From Fimbriimonadaceae bacterium (lineage in GTDB: Bacteria > Armatimonadota > Fimbriimonadia > Fimbriimonadales > Fimbriimonadaceae), in contig JADLGZ010000128.1 of NCBI GenBank assembly GCA_020849075.1, positions 1 through 13,721 of the forward strand: a stretch of 13,721 nucleotides of DNA, given 5' to 3'. The position numbers and the translations under genes are program-made. Positions 1 to 6,817 of this stretch are shown here, piece after piece (position 1 is the first letter of the stretch; each line of letters begins with the position of its first letter). Below the pieces are notes generated by a model, which made no database searches, was not told where the DNA came from, and saw nothing but the letters and a program-made list of their open reading frames with translations.

Positions 1-42
1 ACCGAAACAGCAAGCAAAGCAAATTCAGGGCCTCAAAGGTAG
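1..42 (+). CDS. Possible 3' end of an upstream gene (partial)
   Basis: Frame 1 is open from the window edge to a TAG at 40-42, giving 13 residues (TETASKANSGPQR) that end 14 bases before nuoE. In a nuo cluster the preceding gene is often nuoD or nuoC, but this tail is too short and low in information to recognise. It may also be non-coding. Only the open frame and the position support the call. Confidence 0.25.
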   Translation, partial: TETASKANSGPQR

Positions 43-56
43 ACTCCATTCTGACG

Positions 57-764
57 ATGAGCGAGTTGATCCAACTGGGGGCGAGTCGGCCCAAAGTACC
101 AAAGCCCGAAGACCTCAAGCTCCAGTTTAGCGACACGGCAATAGCTGAGCTAGAAGCGCTGCTGACTCACTACCCCGATCGAAAGAGTGGCATCTTGCCG
201 GGCTTGTGGATAGCCCAACGCGAGTACGGAGGCTATCTGTCGCCCGAAGCTATTGCCGAAGTTGCCTTTCGGTTAAATCGAAGCTATGCGGAAGTAGAGG
301 GGGTCGCTACTTTTTACTCAATGTACAACACCGCCCATAAGGTGGGTAGGCACCTAATTGAGGTCTGCACATGCCTCACCTGCCAAGTTTGCGGTGCCTA
401 TCCAGTGGCGGAATACTTGACCAAAAAGCTTGGCGTTGGGTTTGGGGAGACGACTAGCGACGGAGTATTCACCCTTCACGAGGTTGAATGCCTGAACGCA
501 TGCGATCGTGCGCCACTTGTTCAGGTAGGCGACCAGTACTATGGCCCCGTTGACGAGAAGTCCCTCGATGCGCTGCTCGAACAACTACGTCAATCTGACA
601 CAAACACCGTGATCCAATTGGCGGACTCGATTGTCCAAGTCCACCTTGCTGATTTCGAGAAGCCTGGAGGAAAGAAGGTTGAACCCGCCAAAGCTCCACC
701 TCCCGCAGCAACTACACCGGCATCCCCAAGCCGTGTGCGAATCCGAGTGGAGGAGACTTCCTAA
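57..764 (+). CDS. nuoE: NADH-quinone oxidoreductase subunit E (24 kDa, [2Fe-2S] subunit)
   Basis: This is the thioredoxin-fold subunit of the NADH dehydrogenase arm of complex I. It sits against NuoF and carries the N1a-type [2Fe-2S] cluster on the cytoplasmic side. The N-terminal helical part (about 25-95) contains the family pattern around VEGVATFYSMYN. The cluster ligands are visible as C104 and C109 in VCTCLTC and C145 and C149 in ECLNAC. C106 and C112 are extra cysteines beside the first pair. At 235 residues the protein is longer than the usual 160-180. The excess is a C-terminal tail from about 180, ending in an Ala/Pro/Lys-rich linker-like stretch (about 203-226). The ATG at 57 has no clear ribosome binding site, but it places the start where the family normally begins. 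Its TAA overlaps the nuoF ATG by one base, so the two are probably translationally coupled. Confidence 0.95.
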   Translation: MSELIQLGASRPKVPKPEDLKLQFSDTAIAELEALLTHYPDRKSGILPGLWIAQREYGGYLSPEAIAEVAFRLNRSYAEVEGVATFYSMYNTAHKVGRHLIEVCTCLTCQVCGAYPVAEYLTKKLGVGFGETTSDGVFTLHEVECLNACDRAPLVQVGDQYYGPVDEKSLDALLEQLRQSDTNTVIQLADSIVQVHLADFEKPGGKKVEPAKAPPPAATTPASPSRVRIRVEETS

Positions 765-2065
765 TGGCAGAACTCAAACTTCTTTTTGAAAACGCTGGAG
801 ATCCGGCCTTCCAGACCTTGGATGGCTACAAGGCGAAGGGCGGATACCTAGCCCTCGATAAGGCCGTAGCGATGGACCGTCAAGCGATCATTGACGAGGT
901 GAAGAAAAGCGGCCTGAGAGGTCGTGGTGGCGCAGGCTTTCCAACTTGGATCAAATGGAATGGTCTCCCAAAGGAAAAGACTAAGCCGCACTATATTTTG
1001 TGTAATGCCGATGAGGGCGAACCCGGGACATTCAAGGATAAACAGATCATGGAGGAAACCCCGTTCCTACTCATTGAAGGAATGACGCTCGCAGGCATTG
1101 CTTGTCAAGGGGATGCGGGTTTTATCTACATTCGCGGCGAGTTTATTGATGCGGCCAAAGCTCTTCGTAAGGCGATTGACGAAGCCTATGCGGCGGGCTA
1201 CCTTGGGAAAAACATCCGCGGCAGCGGGATTGATTTCGACCTCTATATCCACCTGGGCGCGGGTAGCTATGAATGCGGTGAAGAGAGCGCATTGATGTCT
1301 AGTCTAATGGGTGAACGGGGGATGCCACGGCTCAAGTTTCCGCACGCTCCGCTGCCCACGGTAGCCGGTTTATGGGATCGCCCGACCCTCATCAACAATG
1401 TTGAGACCTACTCGTGCGTACCCTTCATCTTGAACAAAGGCGGCGAATGGTACGCAACTCTTGGAGCAACGACCAAGAACTCACGCGGAACGAAGATATT
1501 CAGCGTGAGTGGCCACGTCGCGAAGCCGGGCAATTATGAGATTGAGTTCGGCACCACTCTCATGGAGTTACTTGAGTTGAGCGGTGGTATGACGGGAGGA
1601 AAGTTGAAGGCGTGCGTCCCGGGCGGAAGCAGTGTTCCCATCATGACCGCCGCAATGTGTGACGGGGCGATCATCGGCTACGAGGAGATGATGCAGGCTG
1701 GCTCAATGGTCGGGTCGGGCGGGTGCATGTTCTTGAATGAGAAGACTTGTATTGTCCAGTTCATCTGGCGAACCGCAATGTTCTACGCCCTTGAAAGCTG
1801 CGGCAAGTGCACTCCCTGTCGCGAAGGCACCAAATGGATGCTCCAGATATTGGAGCGGATTGTCCGAGGGAATGGGCAGCCCGGCGATAAGGAACTGCTC
1901 CTAGACATCACGACTCAGATTGATGGTCGGTCATTCTGTGGGCTTGGCGACGCCGCGGCTTGGCCAGTGGCCGGTGCGATCAAGGCGTTTCCCGAAGAGT
2001 TCGATTTTTACATTGCCAATGGCAAGTCTATCGTAAACTCGCCTTTACCCATGGTCCCAGCCTAA
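764..2065 (+). CDS. nuoF: NADH-quinone oxidoreductase subunit F (51 kDa, FMN and NADH binding)
   Basis: NuoF binds NADH and FMN and passes electrons to the N3 [4Fe-4S] cluster, the entry point of complex I. The 433-residue length is normal for the family. The glycine-rich nucleotide and flavin site is visible as RGRGGAGFP (52-60), followed by NADEGEPGTFKD (81-92). A second conserved block runs GAGSYECGEE (165-174) through INNVET (210-215). The N3 cluster ligands are C346, C349 and C352 in ESCGKCTPCREGT, and C392 in SFCGLGD. All key residues are present, so the enzyme should be active. The start codon shares its A with the nuoE stop. The usual next gene, nuoG, does not follow; a convergent unrelated gene ends 50 bases downstream. 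The group-3 NAD-reducing hydrogenase or formate dehydrogenase diaphorase subunits are related alternatives, but length and motifs fit NuoF best. Confidence 0.96.
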   Translation: MAELKLLFENAGDPAFQTLDGYKAKGGYLALDKAVAMDRQAIIDEVKKSGLRGRGGAGFPTWIKWNGLPKEKTKPHYILCNADEGEPGTFKDKQIMEETPFLLIEGMTLAGIACQGDAGFIYIRGEFIDAAKALRKAIDEAYAAGYLGKNIRGSGIDFDLYIHLGAGSYECGEESALMSSLMGERGMPRLKFPHAPLPTVAGLWDRPTLINNVETYSCVPFILNKGGEWYATLGATTKNSRGTKIFSVSGHVAKPGNYEIEFGTTLMELLELSGGMTGGKLKACVPGGSSVPIMTAAMCDGAIIGYEEMMQAGSMVGSGGCMFLNEKTCIVQFIWRTAMFYALESCGKCTPCREGTKWMLQILERIVRGNGQPGDKELLLDITTQIDGRSFCGLGDAAAWPVAGAIKAFPEEFDFYIANGKSIVNSPLPMVPA

Positions 2066-2115
2066 CTTTTACAAGCTAATCATTACGGGATGGTTATGAG
2101 GAATGGGCGGTGCGC

Positions 2116-2790
2116 TCAATGAACGAGACCCTTCAAAACGCCATTGGGATCAACAAATGGGGATAGCTGTGACCAAGTGAGCTCAACATCAAAAGTGCCT
2201 TGAGCATAGTAGCCCATGTCGTACGGAGGGAAGATAAATTGCAAGCCCCTCTTATTGATCGTGAAACGATCACGTTGCTGTTGGTTCAGGCCAGCTACCC
2301 CATCTTCCACAACGGAATATGCGTTCTGGTTCCTCAAGCTGGCGATCACGAGGTCATCAACCCAGTAACCACGGACACCCTCTTTCAAGAGATCTTGAAG
2401 TCCAATGCGCTTTGGCTTACCCTTCACCATCGCAAAATTCAGTGTTGTGTAGTTTGTGTTTGGATGGGCCCCCGCCGTGTCCCAGAATATCTGCGTTCGG
2501 ACCGATATCAAGGTGCTTGAAGCATAGACCACATCATTGGTCTGTTGATAGCTGTAGGGATAGCGAGGCTTATCCATCGCGGACGACTCGCGCTTGAACT
2601 GAGCGACCGCCTGCTTGGCCTCAGCCTCAAGCGTGCTGGTGGCAAACTTGCCGAGGATCGAACTATCTAGAACCGCATAAGTCGCCTTGGCGGTGAAGAA
2701 CCCTGGCTTACTGGCCGCAACGGTCTTGAACGAATTAGCGACGCCGATGGAAGCAACGACAAAGAGTGCAGTGAGACCGAAGGGTTTCAT
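2116..2790 (-). CDS. Exported DUF3298-family protein (RsiV/PdaC C-terminal-like)
   Basis: A 224-residue exported protein of unknown function. It begins with a signal-like segment (MKPFGLTALFVVASIGVANS, then about 8 residues to a possible cleavage site). The rest resembles DUF3298: AGAHPN at 106-111, then an LNF...GKPKRIGLQDLL block (117-135), and a C-terminal block FIFPPYDMGYYAQG (185-198) followed by a Trp-containing strand. In that family the domain is known from RsiV, which binds lysozyme, and from the peptidoglycan deacetylase PdaC. The frame is open upstream to an ATG at 2844, but that would overlap the end of the preceding gene and bury the signal peptide. The ATG at 2790 lies 7 bases after that gene's stop. 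It is the last gene of a three-gene unit with an amidase. The family match comes from motif memory, without a profile search. There is no N-terminal cytoplasmic anti-sigma domain. Confidence 0.8.
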   Translation of the reverse strand: MKPFGLTALFVVASIGVANSFKTVAASKPGFFTAKATYAVLDSSILGKFATSTLEAEAKQAVAQFKRESSAMDKPRYPYSYQQTNDVVYASSTLISVRTQIFWDTAGAHPNTNYTTLNFAMVKGKPKRIGLQDLLKEGVRGYWVDDLVIASLRNQNAYSVVEDGVAGLNQQQRDRFTINKRGLQFIFPPYDMGYYAQGTFDVELTWSQLSPFVDPNGVLKGLVH

Positions 2791-2797
2791 ATTCGCA

Positions 2798-4474
2798 TTA
2801 TATTCCCGGCCCGTGGCCTTCGTGATGCTCGGGCGGCTTTGCATTTGGATCAGCCTTATAGGGAGGCGGCATCATCGTTCCCATTTTTGTTGTCCGCTTA
2901 GAGGAATTAGCAAAATCCACTCCAAAAAAGAAATTCAATTCCACTTGGTAAGCGGGGCGGTCAGGGTTGGCACCCTGAAGAACGCCATCGTTGATCCCGC
3001 CTCTAATGGTCTTCCCTTGACCCACTTCGCGAGAAAATATCGGTTGCAAGTAGCGCTCCAGATAGAAGTACATCGAGGCCCAAGCGGCTGGAGATTGAGC
3101 AAAGTCCGGGGCACTCCTTGAACTTCTCAGGCCCTCGACCGCGAATTGGCGGAACAGGTTCTTTGCCATTTGATTAAGGGCAACATACGGGATAGCCTTT
3201 CCCCGAGAGGCATCGTCTAATTGACTCGCCGTTAACATCGAAAGGAAGTCAAACAGCTCAACGTCATTAATGAGTTGGCCCAAGTCTGCCTGAACTCGGA
3301 AGTTGCGGTATCGAGATCGCGTCATTCCGTTCATGTCGCTAATGAACTTAACCAAACTTGGTAAGTCATTGGCCCCACCCCGCTCAACAGCTTGAAGGAG
3401 CTCGATATCGCACGACGTAAGCCGCTCGATGGCGGTGGCCCTTGGAACGTACGTGATCCAGTTCCCTTCCAGCCGAAGTTCTGCGGCATTGCGCTTTGCC
3501 AACTCGGTCAATCCAGTCAAGACATTCTTAATTGGCTGGCTGGCAAGATCAGTGGATAGACCGCGAGTCAACAGCCCTTCGGATATCGTATCAATGCCCA
3601 ATTCACGGTGCACCGTATCTAAAACATCAAGATCACCGGGTGAGAACGGGATGTCCCGCCAACTCCCGTCCCGTCCCCTGAACTCCCTAGTGATCCCCTT
3701 TCCCGGCCCAACTGGCAAAACGCGGATCGGTGATTCATCAGGCCAATCAAAGGAGTCAATTGCGCCCTCGGCCCCGGAGTCTGAAGTTGATATCCGACCA
3801 CTAACCGGGTCACCCACGATCCAAAACCACTTTCCTCCTGCCGACCCCTCTTGGGCTAACCAAGCACCAAACCGCTTGCCCGCAACCATCTGTTGCCAGG
3901 TTGCCTCTGGCCAATCCCGGGCCAATCGCAAAAACGAGTAGAGCCCTGGCGAACGCTCAAAAGCTTTGAGCTTATCAATTCGCCGCTGGGCTGCGGTAAA
4001 TCGATCCCCCCAACCGCTGGGGCGATCGCGTCGCAGGTCGTTGATCACTTGCTCAGTTCGAGAGATCTCGTCTCGAATCGCTGAGAATGAACGATCAGAC
4101 TCCTTGAAGAGCGCTAGGAAATCCGATAGCAACAACTTCTTGCTAGCGGCGAGGTTCTTGCTAACCACATTCTTTTCGTACTGAGCAACATCTTCGCGCT
4201 GCGTCAGCCGAAGCCCCACCCACTGAGCTCCGAGCACTTCGGCCATGCGAGTCATAAACTCGCGACGTGGCTGATCAGTCACAAGCGCCGTAAGGCGCCG
4301 ATCCGCTAGGCGAGGATCAACGGTGATTTCCAAGCCTGTTTCTCTGCGCAATTGAGCCAGAACTTGGTGAACGGGCTTCAATCGAAACTCATAGCCAGCG
4401 CTGGCTTTCAGTTCTGGAGCGCTGAGGTCTGACCCAGAAAACGCCACTAGGTGCGCCAAAAGGCTAGCCAGCAT
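2798..4474 (-). CDS. Exported protein with STN-like (secretin/TonB N-terminal) module, function unknown
   Basis: I do not recognise this 558-residue protein as a named family. It opens with a short hydrophobic segment (MLASLLAHLVAF) that may be a minimal signal peptide. Residues about 28-90 look like an STN module: FRLKPVHQVLAQLRRETGLEITVDPRL is typical of the helix-strand start of these periplasmic domains. A second, weaker copy may lie at about 312-345 (SQPIKNVLTGLTELAKRN, then a strand ending ITYVPRA), separated by a charged helical stretch (about 95-175) and a Gly/Ser-rich strand-rich part. No secretin pore or TonB beta-barrel follows. The C-terminus is Pro/His/Gly-rich (PPEHHEGHGPGI). 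Its ATG begins directly after the TAG of the amidase gene, so coupling is likely, and the DUF3298 gene starts 7 bases after its own stop. An envelope or periplasmic role is inferred from the domain and the neighbours. Confidence 0.75.
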   Translation of the reverse strand: MLASLLAHLVAFSGSDLSAPELKASAGYEFRLKPVHQVLAQLRRETGLEITVDPRLADRRLTALVTDQPRREFMTRMAEVLGAQWVGLRLTQREDVAQYEKNVVSKNLAASKKLLLSDFLALFKESDRSFSAIRDEISRTEQVINDLRRDRPSGWGDRFTAAQRRIDKLKAFERSPGLYSFLRLARDWPEATWQQMVAGKRFGAWLAQEGSAGGKWFWIVGDPVSGRISTSDSGAEGAIDSFDWPDESPIRVLPVGPGKGITREFRGRDGSWRDIPFSPGDLDVLDTVHRELGIDTISEGLLTRGLSTDLASQPIKNVLTGLTELAKRNAAELRLEGNWITYVPRATAIERLTSCDIELLQAVERGGANDLPSLVKFISDMNGMTRSRYRNFRVQADLGQLINDVELFDFLSMLTASQLDDASRGKAIPYVALNQMAKNLFRQFAVEGLRSSRSAPDFAQSPAAWASMYFYLERYLQPIFSREVGQGKTIRGGINDGVLQGANPDRPAYQVELNFFFGVDFANSSKRTTKMGTMMPPPYKADPNAKPPEHHEGHGPGI

Positions 4475-5839
4475 CTACCGTACCGGCCCTACGATCCGAA
4501 CAGCATCCGCCATCACCACCGAACCTTGCGGAGTCAATGCCTTCACTCTCACAAATCCACCGCCCGCGCTGAAGCTCTGGCGCCCCAATAGATTCCATTG
4601 ACCACCACCGGTGGTCTGGTCTCGAAGCGTTGTAAAGGTATCGCGCCGACCAACAAGCTCGTAGCGCACCTTAGGCGATCGGTTGGCACCTTGTGGCCAC
4701 CAAGCATAGACTTCATATTGACCGGTTTGAGGAGCGTCCACGAACCATTCGGCGGACGCTGGCGTTCTTTGGAGGGCACTGGAGTAGCGATAGTCGGCCC
4801 CATATTTATCGACCGATGAAGTACCCGTACTCCAACCACCGAGGGTTGAAAAACCAGGGTCCACATTGTCAATAACCTTGTCAACTACCCCGACGCCGAC
4901 ATCAAATTCCAATTCGGGCCCCATGAATCCAGTTGCACTGTGATAAAGCTGCATCGTTTCCGTGTAATGTCCCGGTGCAACCGGAGCACGCCACTGAAAC
5001 CGATACTCACCAATCCCTTGAGAGGGTACGGCCGAGGAGGGTGCTGCAATATTGCTGGAGCTAATCCAGTCACCAGGCACAAAAAAGGGACTGACTCGGC
5101 TAGCGGGCGTAGTTCGCAGTGTAACTTGGTTATTCCCCGTACCGGTGAGCCATGTGAACTCGCCGGTATTCACGAACCGAACAATAACTTCAACCTCTTG
5201 ACCGGGCTGCATAAAGACAGGCATGGTGTCCGAATCATAGTTGGCGCCGCGAGTCACCAGATCCATGTACAGGTCCCAGTCCCAATAAACACTTGGGCAT
5301 GCAGTCCCCCCAATTCGCACCTGTTTGTGTCCCAAAATGCCCGGCGTTATCGTAGAAAGGTCGGTAGAAGGTGTCACGTTTGGGTCGTGATATCGCGGGA
5401 TACCGTAGGTAGTAGTCAGCCAACGAACCAAATCCGCACTTGAGCGATACATCGCATCAGTGAACCAACTGGTCGGGTTACTTCCCGTGGTTATCGCTTC
5501 GTGCTCAATGCCGATGCTCCGGTTATTAACAGCTCCATTTCCCGCGTGCCACGCAATGTCTTTTCCCCGTACCATTTGGGTTACAAATCCGTCGCTACTT
5601 CGGACCACGTAGTGGGCGCTGACATTACTCGTGGGGTTTTGGAACCAGTTGATCGCCCCATTGTAAGACCCCTCGGTCACATGAATGATCACGTAATGAA
5701 AGGGATACGTTGTGGGTCGATTACTTACCGTGAAGTTGGTGCTGTCCGCCGGGTTCCAGGTCGCGCCAGGATAATCTGCTTGCGCGACAGCCAGTACAGA
5801 GCCTGCGGCTACCATACACGTTAGGACGGTGCGTTTCAT
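4475..5839 (-). CDS. Secreted N-acetylmuramoyl-L-alanine amidase (Amidase_2/PGRP) with NBR1-type Ig and golvesin-like domains
   Basis: A predicted zinc amidase that cuts the bond between N-acetylmuramic acid and the L-Ala of the peptide stem. Numbered from 5839 (454 residues), a signal peptide covers about 1-20 (MKRTVLTCMVAAGSVLAVAQA). The Amidase_2 domain spans about 35-195. Its likely zinc ligands are H53 (VIIHVTEG), H171 (LGHKQV) and C181 (GTACPS), and SIGIEHE supplies the conserved acidic residue. WHAGNGAVNNRSIGIE is a textbook PGRP/AmpD-type block. Residues about 205-318 resemble an NBR1-like Ig domain (VNTGEFTWL). About 325-450 resemble the golvesin C-terminal or Xly carbohydrate-binding-like module (GGWSTGTS, YEVYAWWPQGANRS, MADAVRIV). 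Both are probably for surface or glycan binding. An ATG three codons upstream (5848) overlaps the -10-like box TACAAT, so 5839 is preferred. It leads a three-gene unit. Confidence 0.9.
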   Translation of the reverse strand: MKRTVLTCMVAAGSVLAVAQADYPGATWNPADSTNFTVSNRPTTYPFHYVIIHVTEGSYNGAINWFQNPTSNVSAHYVVRSSDGFVTQMVRGKDIAWHAGNGAVNNRSIGIEHEAITTGSNPTSWFTDAMYRSSADLVRWLTTTYGIPRYHDPNVTPSTDLSTITPGILGHKQVRIGGTACPSVYWDWDLYMDLVTRGANYDSDTMPVFMQPGQEVEVIVRFVNTGEFTWLTGTGNNQVTLRTTPASRVSPFFVPGDWISSSNIAAPSSAVPSQGIGEYRFQWRAPVAPGHYTETMQLYHSATGFMGPELEFDVGVGVVDKVIDNVDPGFSTLGGWSTGTSSVDKYGADYRYSSALQRTPASAEWFVDAPQTGQYEVYAWWPQGANRSPKVRYELVGRRDTFTTLRDQTTGGGQWNLLGRQSFSAGGGFVRVKALTPQGSVVMADAVRIVGPVR

Positions 5840-5846
5840 GCCTATC

Positions 5847-5852
5847 ATTGTA
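5847..5852 (-). promoter_or_regulatory. -10-like box of a probable leaderless promoter for the amidase unit
   Basis: The minus strand reads TACAAT here, 7 bases before the ATG at 5839. That distance places the expected transcription start at or next to the start codon, which is the pattern of leaderless mRNAs known from groups such as Deinococcus. No Shine-Dalgarno precedes the gene. A poor -35 candidate (TTCAAT, minus strand, 5869-5874) lies 16 bases upstream. The transcription start is inferred. Confidence 0.5.
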
Positions 5853-5894
5853 TCAAGACTTTGCCTGAATTGAACTAGGTTCTTGTAACAGGGC

Positions 5895-5900
5895 TACAAT
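5895..5900 (+). promoter_or_regulatory. -10-like box of a probable leaderless promoter for the glycosyltransferase gene
   Basis: TACAAT lies 6 bases before the GTG at 5907, so transcription would begin at about the start codon. A TTGAAC at 5870-5875 could serve as a -35 box, though its 19-base spacer is long. The same hexamer in the same position precedes the divergent amidase gene, which makes chance less likely for the pair. Confidence 0.5.
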
Positions 5901-5906
5901 TCGGAC

Positions 5907-6755
5907 GTGCCGCTTGTCAGCATTGTGCTCCCAACCTACCAAAGACCAGCGGATTTGCGGTCGGCGGTTGCCAGCATCCTTGCCCAGACCCTGACCGACT
6001 GGGAGCTCCTTATCGTAGATGACGCGTCCACCCCTCCCATTTCTCATGACTTTGACGATCCTCGAATCCAGGTGATCCGCAACGAGTCCAATCTCCGTTT
6101 GCCCCGATCGTTGAATCGAGGCTTCTCCCAGGCTCAAGGCAAGTACTTGACTTGGACCAGTGACGACAACTGGTATAGGCCATGCGCCCTGCAAAGGATG
6201 GTTCAGGCACTGGAAGCCAACCCCGCGATCGACCTAGTTTACGCGGGCGCAAGTATCGTCAGCGCAGAACGCGAATTCATTCGATCTTGGCCTGCCCTTC
6301 AAGTTGAAGACCAACCGATCTTGCCTTGGTGCGGAGCTTGCTTCCTTTACCGCCGCGAACTCGCCGACCGGGTGGGCGAGTATCGTGCAGCTGCCTTCTT
6401 GGCGGAAGACCTAGACTTCTGGATTCGTGCCCGCATCGCGGGGGGACTTCTTGCCCTAGATGAGGATCTCTATGAATACCGTGAACACTCCGAATCTCTA
6501 TCCAGCACTCGCAAGGATGAGGCTAGGCAACAAAGCGCAAGGGTAGTTGAAGATCACTGGCCCAACCTATCTTGGTTAACCAGGCGTACCCGCGGGCAGA
6601 CAGCCCTCGGTCTTGCGGAGGCTGCCTATCGGCGCGGAGATATCGGGGCCCTTCGCCATTGGACACGGATCGCCATCAAGGGATGCCCAGATAAAGTCTT
6701 CATGGACTTCAAACGAGGTCTTTTGGCGGCTATTGGGTTGATAAGGCTAGGTTAG
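5907..6755 (+). CDS. Family 2 glycosyltransferase (GT-A fold)
   Basis: A soluble, inverting sugar transferase that uses a nucleotide-sugar donor. The 282 residues hold one GT2 domain and no membrane segment. The N-terminus VSIVLPTYQRP (4-14) is the classic first strand and loop. LLIVDDAS (34-41) gives the conserved Asp pair, SDD (85-87) is the metal-binding DXD-type motif, and AEDLDFW (166-172) provides the ED...D catalytic region. The C-terminal part, from about 215, is helical and variable. The donor and acceptor cannot be told from sequence. The start is a GTG, since the family's first strand begins directly behind it and a TACAAT box sits just upstream. It stands alone, divergent from the amidase and 54 bases before sufC. 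A role in surface polysaccharide synthesis is likely from the family alone. Confidence 0.92.
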   Translation: MPLVSIVLPTYQRPADLRSAVASILAQTLTDWELLIVDDASTPPISHDFDDPRIQVIRNESNLRLPRSLNRGFSQAQGKYLTWTSDDNWYRPCALQRMVQALEANPAIDLVYAGASIVSAEREFIRSWPALQVEDQPILPWCGACFLYRRELADRVGEYRAAAFLAEDLDFWIRARIAGGLLALDEDLYEYREHSESLSSTRKDEARQQSARVVEDHWPNLSWLTRRTRGQTALGLAEAAYRRGDIGALRHWTRIAIKGCPDKVFMDFKRGLLAAIGLIRLG

Positions 6756-6767
6756 ATCGGGTACAAA
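6738..6767 (+). promoter_or_regulatory. Candidate sigma-70-type promoter for the sufCD unit
   Basis: TTGATA (6738-6743) and TACAAA (6762-6767) are separated by 18 bases. The first matches TTGACA at five of six positions and the second matches TATAAT at four of six. Transcription from here would start near 6774 and give a leader of about 35 bases. The -35 box overlaps the end of the glycosyltransferase gene. This is a visual match and has not been scored against a model. Confidence 0.4.
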
Positions 6768-6780
6768 TCAAGACAACTTT

Positions 6781-6796
6781 GGGCAGATTCATGCCC
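6781..6796 (+). promoter_or_regulatory. Inverted repeat in the sufC leader (possible operator or hairpin)
   Basis: GGGCA (6781-6785) and TGCCC (6792-6796) are exact reverse complements separated by six bases, between the candidate promoter and the sufC start. It could be a half-site pair for a dimeric repressor, such as the Fe-S-sensing Rrf2/SufR types that control suf genes in other bacteria, or a small RNA stem. The arms do not match a consensus I can recall, and 5-bp arms can occur by chance. Confidence 0.35.
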
Positions 6797-6817
6797 GACC
6801 CATCCCACCATGCTTGA
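6791..6817 (+). other. Possible eight-codon leader ORF overlapping the sufC start
   Basis: An ATG at 6791 opens a frame encoding MPDPSHHA, which ends at the TGA at 6815-6817, just beyond the sufC ATG at 6810. The sufC start has no ribosome binding site of its own, so a ribosome finishing this frame could re-initiate there. The ATG also lies in the right half of the GGGCA/TGCCC inverted repeat. Short frames like this are common by chance, so this is speculative. Confidence 0.2.

Noticed and set aside
2066..2115. Possible terminator between the convergent nuoF and DUF3298 genes
   Set aside because: I found no GC-rich stem with a following T-run on either strand in these 50 bases.
2791..2844. 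18-codon N-terminal extension of the DUF3298 protein
   Set aside because: It would overlap the end of the preceding gene and place charged residues ahead of the signal peptide. The ATG at 2790 fits better.
3429..3941. 170-residue plus-strand frame inside the 558-residue gene
   Set aside because: It is antisense to a long, continuous coding frame and its translation is Ser/Arg/Pro-rich, as expected of a shadow frame.
4940..5443. 167-residue plus-strand frame across the amidase gene
   Set aside because: It lies opposite the catalytic and Ig-like parts of a clear amidase, with no motif of its own.
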